This document shows, one piece after another, positions 60,630 through 64,000 of a DNA stretch of 64,000 nt. The position numbers and the translations under genes are program-made. The notes under the pieces are model-generated. The model saw only the letters and a list, made by a program, of their open reading frames with translations. It did no database searches and was not told the origin of the DNA. Location of the stretch: positions 496,001 through 560,000 of the forward strand of contig NZ_VWXD01000003.1 in NCBI RefSeq assembly GCF_011752625.1. Reading direction: 5' to 3'. Source of the stretch: Candidatus Pantoea formicae. GTDB taxonomy: Bacteria; Pseudomonadota; Gammaproteobacteria; Enterobacterales; Enterobacteriaceae. Within the stretch, counting starts at the first letter, position 1; the number at the start of each line of letters is the position of its first letter.

Positions 60630-61160
60630 AAACAGAACTGTACCTCGTTTGACCCACGATTTGTTATCACATATCCGCAAATTAATGGCAAGCCATTTTT
60701 AAACAGCGATAGACGCGACGCACATTATTGCCCGTAACCTCACATGTTTTTGCCGATACAAGATTGACAAGCGTGGGGTTCAATAAACGAAAACGTTTAT
60801 TAGTCAGTATAGTTAGCGCCATCAGACCGCTGTGTCAAGCGCAGCGGGATAACAAAAACCATACCAAATAAAGCAGATTAGGTTACGCAGAAAATATTGC
60901 ACTAATATGGCACAGATAAAATATTCCCTCCAAAAAATTACATTTAATGCAACAATCGTGCACTGTGCAAAACTTGTACAGATCCAATTATTAGGTACAA
61001 GTCATCAATTATTTTGCACCAAAATCAGGAAACTAATTCGATGCTTGCCCCAAATATATGCACTGCATTTTGGCGGTTATCTTATTTTTAACTATTTACC
61101 CAACAATTAAATGTTAAAAAACTGCACCCGAAGACTTGATTTAACCAAACAGTGTTAGGA
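60630..61160. other. AT-rich intergenic region between yobF and the MBL-fold gene
   Basis: A 531-bp gene-free stretch. The left part should hold the yobF-cspC promoter. The right part (about 60840-61150) is very AT-rich and contains nested inverted repeats: GTGCAAAA/TTTTGCAC (60965-60972/61012-61019) around ACTTGTAC/GTACAAGT (60972-60979/60995-61002). A 67-codon open frame here has no ribosome site or recognisable product. Confidence 0.55.
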
Positions 61161-62165
61161 CTAATCTGAGTCGATATTCAACAAGCTACGGCTCTCCCCT
61201 ATTCTCCAGGGAATAAAGCCCTGACTGGACTCTCCCGCCGCCTGCCGTGCTATCTCTAATGCGGCGGGAGGTTCATCCAACGGATCATCAGCCAACTCAA
61301 ACACCCCCCAATGTATCGGCAAAGTGAGTGGGCGACCAATAGATTGCCAGAGATGCACGGCCTGGTCCGGGTCCATATGTTGCCCCTGCATGAACCATTT
61401 TGGTGCGTAAGCGCCAATAGGTAATGCTGCAAGGTTAAATGGCCCCAAACGGTTAGCGATCTCCAGTAAGTTATCGCTGTAGCCGCTGTCACCCGAAAAC
61501 CAAAAATTCAGTGTCATATTGCGCACGACCCATCCGCACCAGAGTGAGCGATTCCGATCCCAAAAGGTGCGCATGCTCCAGTGTCTGGCAGGTACGGCCG
61601 TAAAGGTTAATCCTGATACGTCGACAGATTGCCACCAGTCCAACTCAGTGACATGGCGGACACCGCGCTTGCGACACCATCCGCCCATCCCCAGCGGCAC
61701 AATGAACTGCGCAGCAGGAAAACGACGGGCGATGCGTTTTACCGTGGGGCGATCGAGATGATCATAATGGTTGTGCGAAATCAGCACAAAATCGAGATGA
61801 GGTAACTGTGTGACGCTGAGCGGCGCGGGTGTTTTGCGTTCAGGCCCTGCAAACGGCAACGGAGAAGCTCGCGAAGAGAGCACGGGATCAATAAGTATGT
61901 AGCGTTGATTAAGACGCAGCAGGATCGCAGCATGACCCAACCACCAAACGCGATCGTCATTGCCGCTTAAATCTGCGCTTTGACACCAGCTTTCAATGAA
62001 AGCCGGGTACCCGGCTTGTGGTGGCCGCGGCAAATTCGCCGCCTTGCGCTCGCGCCGCCAGCGCTGCAAATCCCCTGGCTTCCGCAACTCCTCTTCCGGG
62101 TTGCGGAAGCCTTCTGGCGTATGATGAGCCAGTGATGCGTCATACCAGGGATTTTGCCAGGCCAT
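61161..62165 (-). CDS. MBL-fold metallohydrolase (RomA/NAPE-PLD-like)
   Basis: A 334-residue metallo-beta-lactamase-fold protein. The metal-binding signature HxHxDH is present as SHNHYDHLDRP, with further ligands in the GDSGYSDN and PIHWGVFELAD regions. The family includes RomA-type proteins and N-acyl-phosphatidylethanolamine phospholipase D; the substrate here is unknown. No signal peptide is visible. It starts 18 bp after yebO behind AGGA, so it is probably co-transcribed with yebO. E. coli has nothing comparable in this place. Confidence 0.85.
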   Translation of the reverse strand: MAWQNPWYDASLAHHTPEGFRNPEEELRKPGDLQRWRRERKAANLPRPPQAGYPAFIESWCQSADLSGNDDRVWWLGHAAILLRLNQRYILIDPVLSSRASPLPFAGPERKTPAPLSVTQLPHLDFVLISHNHYDHLDRPTVKRIARRFPAAQFIVPLGMGGWCRKRGVRHVTELDWWQSVDVSGLTFTAVPARHWSMRTFWDRNRSLWCGWVVRNMTLNFWFSGDSGYSDNLLEIANRLGPFNLAALPIGAYAPKWFMQGQHMDPDQAVHLWQSIGRPLTLPIHWGVFELADDPLDEPPAALEIARQAAGESSQGFIPWRIGESRSLLNIDSD

Positions 62166-62183
62166 TACTGCGTCCTATTTAAC

Positions 62184-62462
62184 TTAACGTTCGGGAATCA
62201 TCCGGATGAAATCGCGCTGATCTGCGTCATCCTCTTCTTCCTGCTGCTGTGCTGTGGCTGGCTGTTGTGCATCCGCCAAGCGGCGCAACAGCGCATTTTG
62301 TTTTTTCTGCTCTTCTAACAGCGCTTCCAGCAACTGAATTTGTTCACTGGCTCGCACGCTGGCACGGTTGACGAAGAACCATGCAATAAAGGCCACAACA
62401 ATGATGATGGCCAGAACGCCATAATTGAACAGCGGACTGGTATTTGCGGCTAACTCGTTCAT
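62184..62462 (-). CDS. yebO: YebO family membrane protein
   Basis: A 92-residue protein with one membrane segment (about 14-32, LAIIIVVAFIAWFFV) followed by a helical stretch (SEQIQLLEALLEEQKKQNALLRRL) and an acidic tail. It matches E. coli YebO. The start at 62462 has GAGG upstream; a TTG six codons earlier is rejected. In E. coli mgrB is the next gene upstream; here the 200 bp to yobH hold no mgrB-like frame. Confidence 0.85.
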   Translation of the reverse strand: MNELAANTSPLFNYGVLAIIIVVAFIAWFFVNRASVRASEQIQLLEALLEEQKKQNALLRRLADAQQPATAQQQEEEDDADQRDFIRMIPER

Positions 62463-62680
62463 AACTGCCTCTATAGTCAAACATAAAACACTTACACCGC
62501 CGCTGATTCTACTCGTTGTGTGCGGAAAAGATAATGGTTGCCAGTGGAAAGCAGATTATCCCGCATCCTCGTGGCTTTCAGTTATCTCTGATCGATTTAA
62601 TCAGCTGGACGCGGCATGCTGCTACTATAGAAATGGCAGCGACTTCAGGATAGCTGCGTTATGTATCACAAGGAGAAAAA

Positions 62681-62917
62681 ATGAAACTATTCATTCGAGC
62701 AATAATGGTGGTAGCGGTAGTCTGGTTGGCCATGCTTTTTACGGGCTATGGTGTGTTGACAGGCAGCAACAAGAATGCAGCGGGACTGGGTTTGCAGTGT
62801 AGCTACCTCACCGCTCGCGGCATGATCACTGCACAATACTTGCACACTGACAGCGGCATCGTCGGCGTAACCGATTGTCCAATTCTCAAGAAAAGTGGCG
62901 AAGTGGTAGACAATTGA
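62681..62917 (+). CDS. yobH: YobH family protein
   Basis: A 78-residue protein with an N-terminal hydrophobic segment, probably a signal anchor or signal peptide. It matches E. coli YobH over GYGVLTGSNKNAAGLGLQC, YLTARG, QYLHT and TDCP(I/L)L. Function is unknown. It follows a strong AAGGAGA and converges on kdgR. Confidence 0.88.
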   Translation: MKLFIRAIMVVAVVWLAMLFTGYGVLTGSNKNAAGLGLQCSYLTARGMITAQYLHTDSGIVGVTDCPILKKSGEVVDN

Positions 62918-62954
62918 TGGTTATAACGGGCTGGCAACAGCCCGTTATGCTGTA

Positions 62955-63746
62955 TCAGAAAGGATAGTGGTGGTAGCCCATCTGGTCGGAAATGTTCCGC
63001 GCAGCACGATGCAGCATCGCGACATATTCGTTTTTCGCCTCTTCGGAAAAACGGATGGTGGGAAAGGAGATACTTAGCCCAGCAATCACGACGCCAAAGC
63101 GGTCAAACACCGGCACTGCGATACAGCGCAAGCCCTCTTCCTGCTCCTCGTTGTCCTCACCATACCCCTGCTCTTTCACCTGAAGCAGGACATCAAGTAG
63201 TGCCTCTGCGGTCACAATGGTGTTGGCGGTGCTACGGCGGAATTCGACTTCACTCAGAATCTCTTGCGCTTCGCTGCGATCGCGCCACGCCAGCAGCACT
63301 TTACCAATCGCGGTAGTGTGCAGCGGATTACGGCGGCCAATACGCGAGTACATACGCAGATTGTAGAGTGAATCAATTTTATGAATGTAGACGATGCTAT
63401 CTTCTTCCAAAGCCCCCAGATGGATGGTCTCTTTGGTCAGTCGCGATAGTTCACGCATCTCTACGTCCGCACTGCGGATGAGGTCGACGTTTTGCAGTGC
63501 TTTAGCACCCAATTCAAAAAGCTTTAGGGTCAGTGAATATTTTTCGCTTTCCCCTTCCTGCGCCACATAACCCAGCGACTTCATGGTTTGTAGAAAGCGA
63601 TACACCGTGCTTTTGGACATCATCACACGTTGTGACAGCTCAGTAATACCGTGATCGCGCTCTTCGCCCAGCGCCTGCAAAATGCCAAACACTTTCATTA
63701 CCGAAGAAACGGAATCTGGCTGTTTATCGTTATCACTGCTCGCCAT
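62955..63746 (-). CDS. kdgR: IclR-family pectin/KDG regulator KdgR
   Basis: Repressor of pectin and 2-keto-3-deoxygluconate catabolism, especially important in plant-associated enterobacteria. The 263-residue protein has the N-terminal winged helix (GITELSQRVMMSKSTVYRFLQTM) and the C-terminal effector-binding IclR domain (EEQEEGLRCIAVPVFDRFG). I start it at ATG 63746 (MASSDNDKQPDSVSSV), the E. coli start; a start ten codons upstream is rejected. It is divergent from yebQ. Confidence 0.95.
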   Translation of the reverse strand: MASSDNDKQPDSVSSVMKVFGILQALGEERDHGITELSQRVMMSKSTVYRFLQTMKSLGYVAQEGESEKYSLTLKLFELGAKALQNVDLIRSADVEMRELSRLTKETIHLGALEEDSIVYIHKIDSLYNLRMYSRIGRRNPLHTTAIGKVLLAWRDRSEAQEILSEVEFRRSTANTIVTAEALLDVLLQVKEQGYGEDNEEQEEGLRCIAVPVFDRFGVVIAGLSISFPTIRFSEEAKNEYVAMLHRAARNISDQMGYHHYPF

Positions 63747-63938
63747 AGCGCATATCCTTTTTTGACGGTGTTTCAAAAAAAACGGAACAGAAGCGTCAGT
63801 ATATGCGTTTCAGCCCAGCGGCAGCAACGGCTGGTGCCCGGTACACATTCCTACGTAATTTTTTGTCAATGAATTCGGTGCTTTCCAGCACAAAATTGAT
63901 TAGCATGATGATATTCACTTACTTCACTTATTCCTTTT

Positions 63939-64000
63939 ATGTCCCCTACACCTTCTCAGGATGGTTTGCCTGTTCCGCAGCGTTATGGCGCCATTATTAC
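63939..64000 (+). CDS. yebQ: MFS transporter YebQ, N-terminus only
   Basis: The last 62 bp encode MSPTPSQDGLPVPQRYGAII, matching E. coli YebQ (DGLPLPQRYGAIL) at its N-terminus, and the position beside kdgR is the same as in E. coli. An in-frame stop at 63909 rules out a longer upstream start, although no clear ribosome site is seen. The rest lies beyond the window. Confidence 0.75.
   Translation, partial: MSPTPSQDGLPVPQRYGAII

Noticed and set aside
60907..61110. 67-codon plus-strand frame in the AT-rich tract
   Set aside because: No ribosome site, low-complexity AT-driven composition and no recognisable family.
62463..62680. Short minus-strand frame considered as mgrB
   Set aside because: The translated 24 codons (MRDNLLSTGNHYLF...) share nothing with MgrB, in particular no conserved cysteines or membrane segment.

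Overview
The window is a piece of an enterobacterial chromosome, most likely Pantoea or a close Erwiniaceae relative. This rests on near-identity of housekeeping proteins I recognise (GapA, PurU, MinD, SdaA, H-NS, XthA) to their E. coli counterparts, on gene order matching several E. coli blocks, and on Erwinia/Pantoea-like exopolysaccharide features (a galU-ugd-uge operon and an orphan WbaP/AmsG-type sugar-phosphate transferase). Genus assignment is inference. I see no prophage, integrative element, CRISPR array or defence island, and no clearly broken conserved protein-coding gene apart from a shortened yobF. The tdk and yebQ genes are cut by the window ends.

Layout. 1-8.4 kb: tdk (cut), hns, the UDP-sugar operon galU-ugd-uge, rssB-rssA (RpoS turnover), ychJ, purU. 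8.5-9.4 kb: a stringent-type promoter, two identical tRNA-Tyr genes and three tandem 169-bp repeats derived from the tRNA 3' end. 9.4-21.9 kb: xthA, ynjH-topB-selD-ydjA, sppA, ansA-pncA, yeaC-msrB, gapA, yeaD, mipA. 22.2-25.6 kb: yeaG-yeaH behind a well-formed sigma-54 promoter. 25.8-31.0 kb: a more lineage-specific stretch with nhaP2, an unrecognised 77-aa gene, orphan wbaP and a Bcr/CflA efflux pump. 31.0-42 kb: dadAX, ycgB, fadR, dsbB, ycgLMN, minCDE, rnd. 42-53.3 kb: fadD with a strong FadR operator, yeaY, tsaB, yoaA, yoaB, yoaH, pabB-nudL, sdaA, pdeD. 53.3-54.0 kb: two small non-coding mobile or repetitive elements, one a 409-bp IS4-type miniature element that split a transcription terminator. 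54-64 kb: yoaE with an overlapping leader ORF, manXYZ, yobD, rlmA, yobF-cspC, an MBL-fold hydrolase, yebO, yobH, kdgR, yebQ (cut).

Functional links. GalU, Ugd and Uge form a line from glucose-1-phosphate to UDP-glucuronate and UDP-galacturonate. WbaP would start a lipid-linked repeat unit from UDP-galactose, so the window holds precursor supply and a priming enzyme for surface polysaccharide, separate from any polymerisation cluster. FadR and its target fadD are both here. RssB/RssA, YeaG/YeaH and YcgB point to general-stress and starvation control. Compared with the E. coli order, nhaB (between fadR and dsbB), mntP (between yobD and rlmA) and mgrB (between yebO and yobH) are missing from their usual places.

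The least ordinary sequence is non-coding: the structured tRNA-Tyr-derived repeats, the IS4-type miniature element, a second palindromic element beside it, and the ORF overlapping the yoaE start.
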